Positions 32,101 through 40,693 of a DNA stretch of 47,392 bases are shown one piece after another. Origin of the DNA: Sporisorium sorghi (taxonomy: Eukaryota > Basidiomycota > Ustilaginomycetes > Ustilaginales > Ustilaginaceae); assembly GCA_023212695.1 (NCBI GenBank), contig JALCCG010000138.1:9332-56723 (forward strand). The letters are read 5' to 3'. The notes below the pieces were generated by a model. It searched no databases. It was not told the DNA's origin and saw only the letters and a program-made list of their open reading frames with translations. The position numbers and the translations under genes are program-made. Every line of letters starts with the position of its first letter. Within the stretch, counting starts at the first letter, position 1.

Positions 32101-33887
32101 AAGTCTTGCGGATCGACACCTGCATCGCCGAGCAGAGCTTTGACTCTGCGCTTCTCGTTGGGCCCGCCGACGGTGGAGCTGACGCGACGGAGGCGGCCGA
32201 ACGCGCCGACGGTTGCATACAATTGTACAGGCGTGCCTCTCTCGGTATCTCGACCCCAGATGGGACCGAGGATAGCGTCAAAGAGCGTCTCGACGGTCAT
32301 TTCGCGCTCGAGCTGGATGGCGAGCGCCCTGCCTTCCTTGGCTGCTGCATTGTCGAGTGCGCGCGACGCCTCATCCTGCTGGTCATCCTGCAGAGATAGC
32401 TCGGCGGCTCTGGCCTCGAGCGCTTCTTTGCGGATGGAAAAGGTGCGAAAGTGGTGCTGGTAGAGGGCGCCAGAGCCGTGCTCACCGTCGTCGAGCTTGG
32501 GGTGTCTCTTTGTTTGATCTAGCAGAGCGTCTCGCGCGCTGTTTTCGCGGAAGCGACCGTGGGTAGTGTCGCTGACGAGGGCAATCATGGCTGTGACGTC
32601 GAGGTTGATGTTTCGAGTGGTACACCAATGCGGCCGAGCGGGCGCTTGAGGAATGCTGGGCAAGCTCATGGCTTGGTCCGGGCTGGAAGTCAAGCCGATA
32701 CTTGGAGGGAGATGGTGCTGCAGGATGCTGGAAGGTAGCTGTCGATAGCCAAAGACCATGTCGATGTTGTGGTTGTGCGCTTCTTGCGTGATGGCAGCGA
32801 GTCGGTGGTTGAAGCGATCCCACTCGGACATCTGGTAGAACTCGGCGAGCGCAGCCTGTTTGCCCTTGTCGACGATGGAAGGAAGCGGCTGAGAGGGAGA
32901 CTGCAGCTCCATGCGAGTGACGACGATCTCGACGTGGATGGGCACAAAGGGGAGCTTGCGGCCGTGCTCTTCGGATCGTTGGACGCGTGCTCTGGCTTCG
33001 GTGTCTGCTGCGGCGCAAAGTTCGTGTACGAGTTTGGTGAGCGAGCACTTTTTCGCGGCAATGTCGTACGCAAGCGATTCCGGGAGAGCTTCGGCACGGT
33101 CATTCGCAGTAGCTGATGGGATGGCGTTTGCTTTGGCGTCGACGGTGCACTTTGCGGTGTGTTGGTGCTCGTGGAAAGAGTCGGCGGCGGCATCAGTGTG
33201 ACTGGATGTCTCTGGATCGTCATCGTCTGACGCAGATGCATCGCTCGAGTCGTCTTGGTCGACCATGTAGCTCTCGGCTTCCCTGAACTCCTGTCGCAGA
33301 CGCTCGGGCTTGATGATGTAGAGGCGAGTCCAGCGATCGCCGTTCTGAGAGACGACATCGACCTTGACGCTCTGGCTGTTGATGTGTTCGTTTCGAGGCT
33401 TGCGCATCTTGTTCTTGCGCCGCAGAGCTGCCGACATGCTGAAGGCGAAGCGGTCCTGTATGGAGAGGATAGGTCCGAATGTGAAGGCGACGTAGAGGAC
33501 CTCTTCCCAGAAGCGGATGTGATGGGTGCCGTTCGAGTAAGGATGAGGCTCCTGCCAGCTGCCCCGTTCAGCTGCGAGTCGTTCGAGAGCGGCAAGCTCG
33601 GACTCGACCTGACTGCGGAGCACGGTGAGACCTTTGATCGAGGTGGAAGCTAGGATGCGTTCGCGATGCTCCTCCCACCTGGGACCAGAGATGGGGCAGT
33701 AAGCTCGAGCCAAGGTCTCGGCGTCGGGATGACATTGCGAGGAAGAAGCGATGAGTGCTGGACCGAAGCTGTAGGCAGGAGCGAGGGTGAGCCAGGCTCG
33801 ATAGGTGTTGGCAAAGTGTTCGATCGAGTCGTGCACGACTTGGAGGCCATCGCGCATGCGCGAGGCTGGGATCGAAGCAGCCGGCAT
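29157..33887 (-). CDS. DUF1308 protein fused to an LCCL-domain multi-pass membrane protein
   Basis: A single frame of 1,576 codons. Residues 1 to about 775 match DUF1308 (the C7orf25 family): KVDVVSQNGDRWTRLYIIKP, VEIVVTRMELQSP, INLDVTAMIALVSDTTHGR, and the family end FIVLHPRSLSEQM. A Ser/Glu/Thr-rich linker follows. From about 950 (RKWVLGPKPSARL) the protein resembles fungal LCCL membrane proteins: one span near 1030-1053, an LCCL domain at about 1095-1205 with CPANCIDVTLLNP, YRADSFVCAAAIHAGVI and GGCGSVRLIG, then about seven more spans to about 1450 and an extracytoplasmic-looking tail with N-glycosylation sites. LCCL domains are Cys-containing extracellular modules; DUF1308 has no established activity. 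The two halves are normally separate. An internal start for the LCCL part or an unrecognised intron or stop error could separate them; none is visible. Confidence 0.75.
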   Translation of the reverse strand: MPAASIPASRMRDGLQVVHDSIEHFANTYRAWLTLAPAYSFGPALIASSSQCHPDAETLARAYCPISGPRWEEHRERILASTSIKGLTVLRSQVESELAALERLAAERGSWQEPHPYSNGTHHIRFWEEVLYVAFTFGPILSIQDRFAFSMSAALRRKNKMRKPRNEHINSQSVKVDVVSQNGDRWTRLYIIKPERLRQEFREAESYMVDQDDSSDASASDDDDPETSSHTDAAADSFHEHQHTAKCTVDAKANAIPSATANDRAEALPESLAYDIAAKKCSLTKLVHELCAAADTEARARVQRSEEHGRKLPFVPIHVEIVVTRMELQSPSQPLPSIVDKGKQAALAEFYQMSEWDRFNHRLAAITQEAHNHNIDMVFGYRQLPSSILQHHLPPSIGLTSSPDQAMSLPSIPQAPARPHWCTTRNINLDVTAMIALVSDTTHGRFRENSARDALLDQTKRHPKLDDGEHGSGALYQHHFRTFSIRKEALEARAAELSLQDDQQDEASRALDNAAAKEGRALAIQLEREMTVETLFDAILGPIWGRDTERGTPVQLYATVGAFGRLRRVSSTVGGPNEKRRVKALLGDAGVDPQDFWQRSKWAGPEHQELRRCLLLPIQPLQDLGPGGFQSLSRLKEVYPDLPRAHYISHMIDTLESCLSELWGPDWRDISEDLPRSKYKKLRQSTVHQAGGQTYTTLRSMHACARYGMTTLTSNMDSVQWLLKEMSRRPYSEQTRKVLSDASAHELEALRTQQHPFYSCFIVLHPRSLSEQMRVTTTAPAWREVLEGYPGGLGPPLEPASQGAKESSAVGDALQTNGNHVPQEEVQGYTIDDGHDAITPSQQGERITLSSDIMFSLNPLARSRDHEIETTHEESALGSSSRSGSLVGSTPPDPIKKTSMLPLTPLGLQPEVEPMFYQDDAADPHAQAATSSRSGRARFRIGSGTGRARKWVLGPKPSARLNIRHYRWWPLARVERKWAQLTHPFAWKDPERHDQLSNSDRQLGEQHYLQDDVQPALAWWRAIVADTKLNRLHWVVLCLIYIGWILGFAYLAKSLWYESAVVGFDGVSRTPAFLSCTSTYWLRNAECGLDGQECEPFFTAAGQVGQAFRCPANCIDVTLLNPRAVGDQRVNYEPLVVGGGDANGTYRADSFVCAAAIHAGVIRNSKGGCGSVRLIGAHAGFEASKANGIDSIGFDSAFPMGYRFESTQGEGECTDRRWQGYVVNAIMSAFVGFVLRPKRIVWFWTLACVGFWHITLVSYPRDYPPPIGAAFGTLLPFLFTCYVIWRLAFRFVWPAFAHVPVEATFWTLAFWWLGVLLNVVFGKVPIQRLVARDIAQQPGSVVAVIVLAVVVLVIAVNQVRVMWKTGWLAKYVSLYIVGGVLVGLAAAVPGETLRLHHYIIALVLLPACAFRTRLCLVYIAFCLGMFTNGVARWGFDGMLEDDAVVQGDATGGTARPTFNTSSRTWASAGGVVQWNAIPSRLSADWDGFALLVDDVLRYQGSATSFNLSSGLANAYAEERLQDGQSQSSMPSNATLRELPHHLRLAYSSQGSPGDFTRAATAWLGNATWKDAPPGAT

Positions 33888-34543
33888 GGTGTCACAGCAG
33901 CTGCGTGGCGGTACTGCTCGTCGTCGTCGTCGTCGTCGCCGCCGTGGTCGTCGTTCGCCTCGCTTCCGCCGCCATTCGTCGAGAGAGCGTGAAGCGAGAA
34001 GGGAAGAAGCGAAGGAGCAGCTGAGCGACAGACGAATTGCTCAGTCGAGTGTGACAGAACAGAAGAAAGAGCGCCGTTGCCTTGCTTTAGTCACCCTTCT
34101 GTTGGAATCGCAAGTGGAACTTCCGAACTTGCTTTGCTCGTGTGCCTTCTCGAAAAACTGGAATTGGTCGGCAGGAATGCCGAAAAAAAGCGGCACAAGA
34201 TCGCAGAGTCGCGCTTCTCAAGCGTGACTTTAGCAAAGACACGCTTGCAGCACGCTTTCTTCAGGTGATTGTGGAGGAGAGATCCCTTGATCAAAACCTA
34301 ACATTGACGGATTTTTTTCGGGATGACCTTCTCTTGCTCTGCTCTGCTCTTCGTCGTCATCAGCAGCATCCGCCCTCTAACACAGCCCATCGACAACATA
34401 CACACACACACACACACACACACTGCAAAGCCAACTCTGAAAGAGGAGGAGACGTCTGTGTGATTAGCGCAGTGCAGTAGAAAACAAAAGCAGATCCATC
34501 GGATGAGGTGTTGCTATAGAATAAATATTTTGGCAGCAGCAGA
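33888..34543. other. intergenic region between the fused DUF1308-LCCL gene and the alcohol dehydrogenase
   Basis: Holds a (GTC)n trinucleotide tract (about 33919-33945) just upstream of the DUF1308-LCCL start, and a CA microsatellite (34401-34423). No gene is supported. Both neighbours are on the minus strand, so this is promoter for one and 3' flank for the other. Confidence 0.6.
34401..34423. repeat. CA dinucleotide microsatellite
   Basis: Perfect (CA)n run of about 23 bases. Confidence 0.85.
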
Positions 34544-35575
34544 TCAGAGGTTGGCAGAGTTGACTTTGTTGGTTTGCGAGGCAGCCACGAAGCGGTAGCG
34601 CACGTCGCCCTTCTTCAAGCGCTCGACGGCGTTGTTGATGCCCTCCTCGGTCATGGGCACCTCCTCGATCATGGGCTTGATGCCGTGGCGGGCGGCGTAG
34701 AGGAGCATCTTGGCGTGCACCTCGCGCGTGGCCACGAGCGAGCCCTGGATCTTGAGCTGCCTGCCGATGATGGGCATGTAGGGGAAAACAAAGTCGCCCT
34801 CATCCACGGAAAGAGGGATGATGGTGGCGTCCTTCTCGAGAACATTGAGGTACGCCTTCCAGTCGGGCTGGGCGCTCGTGGTGACGATGAGGTGGTCGAC
34901 CGGCTTGACACCCTCCAACTTGGGGTTGGTCTTGGCAGCGACAAACTCGTGCGCACCCAGCTTGGTCGCCTCGTCCTTCTTGCTCTCGGAGCCGGAGAAG
35001 ACGACGACATCGCAGCCCATCTTGTTGAGGAACTGGATGGCAAGGTGACCCAAACCACCAATTCCGATCACACCCACCCGGTCGTAGGGCGTCACACCGG
35101 CATCGTGGATGGCACCAAACACGGTGGCACCACCACACTGCAACGGAGCAGCGTGCTTGAGCTCGAGTCCGTCGGGGATCTTGTGGCAAAACTCTTCGGT
35201 GATGACAAACTTGTCGCCGAACGACGCCTGGTCCAGATCAGCACGCGCGTACATGGCATTCTCGTAGCAGTTGGTGTCGCGGCCCTTCTTGCAGAACTTG
35301 CAGATGCCGCACGCATTGTGGTTGTAGCCCCAGCCAACGCGGTCGCCCTTCTTGAAGTGCGTCACCTCGGGCCCAACTTGCGAGACGATGCCGACGCCTT
35401 CGTGGCCGAGCACCATGTCCTTGTTGAGGAAGTGGATGTCCGTGTAGCACAGACCCGAGTGGGTGATGTCGATGACTACATCGCGAGGCTGGACGATGCG
35501 TTCGCCGCCCTGCGCCTTGACGACCTTGCCGGAGGAGGAACCCTTGAAGACGGTGCCGAGGTTGACAGTAGACAT
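34544..35575 (-). CDS. zinc-dependent alcohol dehydrogenase (MDR superfamily)
   Basis: 343 residues from Met at 35575, the usual length. Catalytic zinc ligands are seen in GLCYTDIHFL (Cys) and VLGHEGVGIV (His-Glu), and the four structural-zinc Cys in ACGICKFCKKGRDTNC. The nucleotide-binding loop is GIGGLGHLAIQFLNKMG, followed by SGSESKKDEA. This is a medium-chain dehydrogenase close to the Adh/cinnamyl-alcohol type that interconverts alcohols and aldehydes in the cytosol. SGSESKK, with a Ser where many NAD-enzymes have Asp, suggests NADP(H), but that is inference. The frame is open to 35671, but the extra 32 residues are low complexity and the family start is MSTVNLGTVF. A TTTAAA stretch near 35691-35698 could be the TATA element. 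It is divergent from the MFS gene. Confidence 0.9.
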   Translation of the reverse strand: MSTVNLGTVFKGSSSGKVVKAQGGERIVQPRDVVIDITHSGLCYTDIHFLNKDMVLGHEGVGIVSQVGPEVTHFKKGDRVGWGYNHNACGICKFCKKGRDTNCYENAMYARADLDQASFGDKFVITEEFCHKIPDGLELKHAAPLQCGGATVFGAIHDAGVTPYDRVGVIGIGGLGHLAIQFLNKMGCDVVVFSGSESKKDEATKLGAHEFVAAKTNPKLEGVKPVDHLIVTTSAQPDWKAYLNVLEKDATIIPLSVDEGDFVFPYMPIIGRQLKIQGSLVATREVHAKMLLYAARHGIKPMIEEVPMTEEGINNAVERLKKGDVRYRFVAASQTNKVNSANL

Positions 35576-36150
35576 TTTGAGAGAAGGTGAAGGAGGGAAG
35601 GAAGAGAGACGCGAGACGATGTGATGGATGATAACGATGGTGGTGGTGGTGGTGGGACGAGAGGCGGTCACAATGGTGGGTGAGACAGCGTTTTAAATGA
35701 GAACTCTGTGGGATCACGAAGGCTCAAGCGAGAGAACAAGGCGAATCGGTCCAGGAAGATTTCAGTCTTAACGCCGCGGACTCTCTGCTTCTTCCAAGAC
35801 GGCAATGCAAACAAAGGACGAGACGAGTTGGCCTCTTGTTCAGTCTCATCCCGCCTGCAGTCAGCGTGTCACACACCCTCTTCTCCTTCTATCAAGATGC
35901 ACCTGCGATCCAATCTACTTGCGACCGAAGCGCGAATAAGCTGGGCACTGTTCGCGAATATCTTTGATACGGTCGCTGATGGCGGCTGATGATGACATAC
36001 GACATCAAAAGCCGCAATTTTCTTTTTATTTTTCGCTCTGCCGCGTGGTGCTGTCGGTTGTGTTCTTCCAGGGCATTTCTGCTTGTTTGCTTCGCTTGGC
36101 TTCCTTCGGTTTCGTGCAGTCTCGTTTTTACGCTGTCACGCACGACGCCA

Positions 36151-36176
36151 TTTTTTTTTTTTTTTTTTTTTTTTTT
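36151..36176. repeat. T26 homopolymer
   Basis: Uninterrupted T run in the divergent region between the ADH and MFS genes. Confidence 0.9.
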
Positions 36177-37470
36177 GTTCTGCCGGTTAGAGTTTTGCAG
36201 ATCTCGTTCATCTCGTTCGCTCCGAGACCGAAGCGTTGGTTCTCTGTCGCTGCAAAGTCAAAAGCATGAATTCGGCATCAAGCAAAGCCCGAGCGAGACC
36301 GAACGAGTAACCGATTCAGCCGGATCAAGTATTCCTCCAACGACCTTCTTCTCAAAACTACCCTGCGAGTGCTTCGAGTTGCCAGCTTGTTCGATCGCCT
36401 CTTGCGATGTGCAGCTGATCGGGCCCGATCTGGCGCGAACTTGAATGTGTATCGGCTGATCTCGCTCAGAGCTGCCCGCGGTTAATTTTTCTCGTCCGGT
36501 GAATTCATCGGGGCAATTTTGGAGGGGGAAAAAAAAATGAAAAATGGAAAAAAAAAGGTTCGCCCTGCTGCTTGCTGCTTGCTGCTGCTGCTGCTGCAGG
36601 GTCAGATCTCGCGTGGAAGCATGTCGGAGCTGTCAAAAATGCGGATTACTGACCGGTGAGCAAAGCCCTTTCTCACCGTCATTGCTTGGTTCGAACAACA
36701 GCAGAAAGGGCGATTGAGTTGGCTTCTCTGCTCGAGATGTCCGTGCGAGATTGGACAGCCGAGCTTCGAGTCACTGCTCGGAATCTGGTCAACCGGTGAA
36801 GCGACGTTCGACTGTCAAGCTCTGCATTTGAGTTTTCTGATGCGTGAGATCGCCTCACAGGATCCAACGGCGCGAAATGCCGCCCATTCTCCCGCAAACA
36901 ATCGTGCAGCTGCAGCTTTGATCATGCTCTGTCGTTGTCTCCTGCCTCTTGTCTCTTGTTGCTTGGTCGGTTGCTGTCGCGGAAAAGGGAAAACAAAATT
37001 GCCCGGCGAACACGCCGAACACGAATCGATTCAAGCGCAACTTGTTCCTCCTTTGCAGAGACGAGTTTCGCGTTTCATGCAAGATCTGTATGCAGCAAGA
37101 AGCTGAGAATGGGCTCCAGAGGGCGCCAGACATTCTAGACAGTCGCTAGCAAGGTCGAGCTCTCGTCCATCACCAGATGCGATCGTGTCTCTCGGCTCCT
37201 GAAAGATCAACCTTGTTTCAGGTATGCTTTCCCACGAACCACGGTTGACTTTTGCTTGATCAATCATACTCACGCTCATCGCTCACTCACTCGCTCTCTC
37301 TTTCTCTCTCTCTCTCCCTCTTCCTTCACACACTCGCAGCGTTGCGCGAGCCATACACCGTCGGACCCTCCGTAACTCGTGAGCCCCACCAAGAAATCAA
37401 GCGCACCCTCTTTGCAGTCGGCTTCATCTCGGCATCTTTCCGACACAAACGCACCCTGGTTTTTTCTTTT

Positions 37471-37490
37471 CTCTCTCTCTCTCTCTCTCT
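37471..37490 (+). promoter_or_regulatory. CT tract upstream of the MFS gene
   Basis: A (CT)10 run sits about 280 bases before the start codon at 37769. A similar CT tract lies in the racemase promoter, so this may be a promoter or leader element. Function is inferred only. Confidence 0.35.
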
Positions 37491-37768
37491 ATAGTCACAT
37501 AGTCAAGTTGGCAGAGCGCAGCAGCAGGAACGAGCTTCGAGCTTCGAGCGTCGAGCAAAGCACTGTTGCTGCGCAAACGCTGCTGCACTTTGGCGCTCGC
37601 AGCAAGTTCATTCGCGACAATAAAAACGAGGGACCGACTCAGCAGCAGTGCGTCCTCTTCCTCTCTCTTTGTCACATGGCGACATCTTTCTACTCTCATC
37701 ACGCCATCAATTGTCTTGCTCAGCCGCCATCGCTCCGCTCCTCCAACGCCACATCGCCTAACATATAA

Positions 37769-39394
37769 ATGATGGACAAAGTCGAGCTCGTCACCCTCAC
37801 CAAGGAGTTTGACCATCACCATCGCACCTCGCTCTCGCAACCTCAAGCTGCCAACGACGATGACGCGGAAAAGCAACCTGCTTGCGCCGACACCGACAAG
37901 CAAGCTCTCGACACCGCTGACACGGAAAAGAGCTCGCCGCCATCACCTCTGACCGCACAACAACCGAGCCATCAGCATGACGCAGGCAACAATGCTGCCT
38001 CCCCCAACTCATCTGCCAATGCAGACTCTCCATCCAGCGAAAGCTCGAGCGAGCCCATCAAGGACCGAGGCTGGGAAGCATGGAAGTTCATCCTCGCCTC
38101 GGCCGCCACCGAGTTCATGATCTGGGGCGCTTCCTACGGCTACGGCTCGTTCCAAGAGTACCACCAGCACGATCCCACCTCGCCCTTCCACCAGACCTCG
38201 CTCACCGCCACTTCGTCCATCGGCACCTCTCTGTTGGCAGGGCAGCACTTTGTCACGCTCCTCATGTTTGGCGTCTATTCGATGTTCCCAGCGCTCATCA
38301 AGAGGTTCACCTACATCTGCGTCATCGGCGCCGCGCTCTCGCTGCTCATCGCCAGCTTTGCCAACTCGGTGGCGCTGCTCATCGTGTTCCACGGTCTGCT
38401 GCTCGGCATGTTTGGCGGCAACATTTTCACGACGGTCATCCTCTGGCTGCCCGACTGGTGGGATCAGCGACGTGGCTTTGCGACTGCGCTCATCTTTGCC
38501 GGCTCCGGGATTGGCGGCATTCTGTGGCCGATCATCTTCACCCAGCTGCTCGAGAACGTGGGGTTCCGATCGACTTTGCGCATATGGGCGCTGATCCAGC
38601 TCGTCGTTTCGGGCGGTGCAGTGCTGTGCCTCAAACCAAGCCGCAAGCCTGTCCCGGCAACGGGACCTTTCCGATGGCGAGCCGTCTTGCCAGGCTTCCC
38701 ACGCTCGCTGCTGTCGATGGTGACGCTGCTCAACATCATCGCGCTGCTGCTGCAGACCACGGCGTACTACTCGGTCGCACTCAACATCTCGAACTACGCC
38801 GTTTCGATGGGCTTTAGCTCGACCACGTCGACAGGCATCTTGTCCGCCTTCAACGCGTCAGCTGCCATCACCTACTTTGTGCTGGGCTACCTCGTCGATC
38901 GCTTCCCCTACCCGCTGCTCATGGCTGCATCGACCGCGCTCAACCTCGTCTTTACGGTGCTTGTCTTTGGATTTGCGGGCAACTCGCTGACCAAGATCAT
39001 CATCTACGTCGTCTTTTACGGTTTGACCGGTGGCGGGTTCTCGAGCTTCCTGACGCCCGTGTCGAGGGATATCGTGGACAAGTCGAGGTCGCACGAGTTT
39101 TCCTTGAGGTTCTTGTACCTCGTGTGCGTCAGGGGCTCGGCGGCGATGCTGGGCCCGATCATCGCCGTGCAGTTCTACCCGGACACGCTGGGTCGACCGT
39201 CGACGTACGGCAGCCGGGGATTCACGCCATTCATTGCCTTCATCGCGGGCGCTTTGACGCTGTCGACGCTGGCATCGCTGGCCATCTTTGCGCAGAAGAA
39301 GTACGTCGAGCCGAGGAAGGAGCTGGCCAAGGCGCTGAGCAACCCAGTCACACCGCCGCCGGAGAGCCGGGTCGACGTTGCTTGCGCGGCGTGA
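37769..39394 (+). CDS. MFS transporter, monocarboxylate-porter (MCT) type
   Basis: 541 residues. The first 100 are polar, Ser/Asp/Gln-rich and cytosolic, as usual for fungal MCT-like carriers. Twelve spans follow from WKFILASAATEFMIWGASYGYG (about 105-126). Family marks are GSFQEYH after span 1, LPDWWDQRRGFATALIFAGSGIGG between spans 4 and 5, and a GYLVDRFP loop after span 8. Fungal members carry mono- or dicarboxylates, riboflavin, sulfonates or unknown metabolites across the plasma membrane; the substrate cannot be read from sequence. Two Met codons open the frame and the first is used here. A TATAA just before the ATG is too close to be its TATA box. It lies opposite the ADH gene, so they may share regulation. 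Confidence 0.9.
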   Translation: MMDKVELVTLTKEFDHHHRTSLSQPQAANDDDAEKQPACADTDKQALDTADTEKSSPPSPLTAQQPSHQHDAGNNAASPNSSANADSPSSESSSEPIKDRGWEAWKFILASAATEFMIWGASYGYGSFQEYHQHDPTSPFHQTSLTATSSIGTSLLAGQHFVTLLMFGVYSMFPALIKRFTYICVIGAALSLLIASFANSVALLIVFHGLLLGMFGGNIFTTVILWLPDWWDQRRGFATALIFAGSGIGGILWPIIFTQLLENVGFRSTLRIWALIQLVVSGGAVLCLKPSRKPVPATGPFRWRAVLPGFPRSLLSMVTLLNIIALLLQTTAYYSVALNISNYAVSMGFSSTTSTGILSAFNASAAITYFVLGYLVDRFPYPLLMAASTALNLVFTVLVFGFAGNSLTKIIIYVVFYGLTGGGFSSFLTPVSRDIVDKSRSHEFSLRFLYLVCVRGSAAMLGPIIAVQFYPDTLGRPSTYGSRGFTPFIAFIAGALTLSTLASLAIFAQKKYVEPRKELAKALSNPVTPPPESRVDVACAA

Positions 39395-39542
39395 GGGGGG
39401 GGGTAGGTCACAACAGTCGCCGGGTTCACTTGTTTCGCTCTCACACAGTTCACGCCCAGACGCAGTTTCCAATGCATACTGATGTTCCAAATTACGATGG
39501 CTATCCTGCTTTCCCTCTATCTAGTTTGCTTTGGGCTGGTGC

Positions 39543-40170
39543 TCATGAATCATGTACGGGCCACTCGAGGTAGGCCTTCTTGGCTCTGGGCTCGTCGACC
39601 CTATCTACACCCAACACCTTGAACCCTGCCTTGAGATACGCGCCCTTGCCCATGGGGCTGCTCTCGAGCCACGCATCCACGCCGTCCTTGTCGGCCCTCT
39701 GCATGCCCCACCTGAGCAGCACCGTGCCCCAGGCCTTGGCGCTGCAAGTCCGGATCGATCACGAGCAGCTTGAGGAGCCAGTACCTCTTCTTGTCGTGCA
39801 TGCGCGTGCGGTTCATCTGGGCAAAGAAGCGGGTGGAACAGCGTCGGCGTCTCCTGTGCCTTCTTATCCGTCTCGGGTGTATGCTCGTCGACGTGCTGCC
39901 AGATGGCCAGCCCGGCGAGCACCGAGCCCTCAGGCAGGTCGGAGGAATCCTTGTCCTCACCCAACGCCTCCTCCTCCACCCCACCATCGGCGCCACCATG
40001 GGTGTCAGGCAGGCGGTAGACGCCGACGAGCAAGTGGTTTCTTTTCGAAAACAGCTCGCTCGCTCGTCGTGCTCGTCATGACACCAAGATGTGGGGAAGG
40101 GATCGAGTGCGGAAGAGATAAGGGAGAGTGCGATAGAGGTAGACCTTGAAGAGGAGGTAGGAGCGTCGGA
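39543..40170 (-). pseudogene. GNAT-family N-acetyltransferase gene broken by at least two frameshifts
   Basis: Read through two +1 shifts, the minus strand gives a coherent GNAT: ELFSKRNHLLVGVYRLPDT, GSVLAGLAIWQH, FFAQMNRTR, YWLLKLLVIDPDLQRQGLG (motif A, acetyl-CoA binding), then WGMQRADKDGVDAWLESSP, GAYLKAGFKVLGVD and a stop at 39543-39545. The first extra base is in a C triplet (plus strand GGG, 39831-39833), the second in CCCC (39727-39730). The 5' end is unclear: a stop at about 40076-40078 interrupts the same frame before ELFSKRN, so a third lesion or an intron is likely, and the start was not found. The substrate is unknown. Both clear lesions are one-base gains in short homopolymers, so sequencing error is a real alternative to decay. 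Confidence 0.7.
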
Positions 40171-40693
40171 AGAACGAGTCATGCTGCCCTCGTCTCCCAT
40201 CCCAACGGAAGCTGATGGTCCGAGCCGAGTGGCAAGCGACAGCGCGGGAAAACCGCCGAGTCAGTTTTGCCGCCGGCTGTGTTGTTGCTTTCCGTCAACA
40301 CCAGACCCCGGCTCTCCGCGGCAAATTCCACAGGGCTCCTTCGTAGCTCATTCAACATTGTCATTGAAACCATCTTCCTCAGCAGCTTTTCGATGTCGCC
40401 ATCAACTTTCTCAAGGATTGTGCATCTTTGGAGACTCTCCAGCCACAGCTTAGCGAGAGAGCAGCAGGAAGAGGTGCAAACACGCAGGAGAGACGGGTGA
40501 CAGGCCGGCACAAGGGTGAAAACAGCTGCTGTTTCTGCTACGAAAGGCCAACAGCAAGAAAGTTGGTGGAGAGAGAGAGAGAGAGAGAGAGATCGATCTT
40601 CAGGCGGTGCTGGCAAAGTTACATCCAAACATGCACGGCGTCGACCCAAGCCATCGCGCACACACTCTCCTTCACATCTGTCCATCCGCTGTA
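40171..40693. other. intergenic region with GA microsatellite
   Basis: No gene is supported. It contains a perfect (GA)n tract at 40568-40592. It is 3' flank of the RING gene and probable 5' flank of the GNAT gene. Confidence 0.5.

Larger units (their letters stand above)
35576..37768. other. 2.2-kb divergent intergenic region (ADH / MFS transporter)
   Basis: No gene is supported. It has a T26 run (36151-36176), short A-runs (36529-36558), GCT repeats (36566-36597), CT-rich tracts (37294-37320 and 37471-37490) and ends in the leader of the MFS gene. Its size suggests complex regulation of one or both neighbours. Confidence 0.55.

Noticed and set aside
35576..35671. N-terminal extension of the alcohol dehydrogenase
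   Set aside because: The added residues are Thr/Ile/His/Ser low complexity in a promoter-like region; the family start fits Met at 35575.
26513..35671. Secondary-metabolite cluster made of racemase, BBE oxidase, LCCL protein and alcohol dehydrogenase
   Set aside because: There is no backbone enzyme (PKS, NRPS, terpene synthase or clear RiPP tailoring enzyme), the oxidase is broken, and the strands and spacing show no co-regulation.
37763..37768. TATAA immediately before the MFS start codon
   Set aside because: It is too close to the ATG to direct initiation upstream of it, and no later Met keeps the first span, so it is probably just A/T-rich start context.
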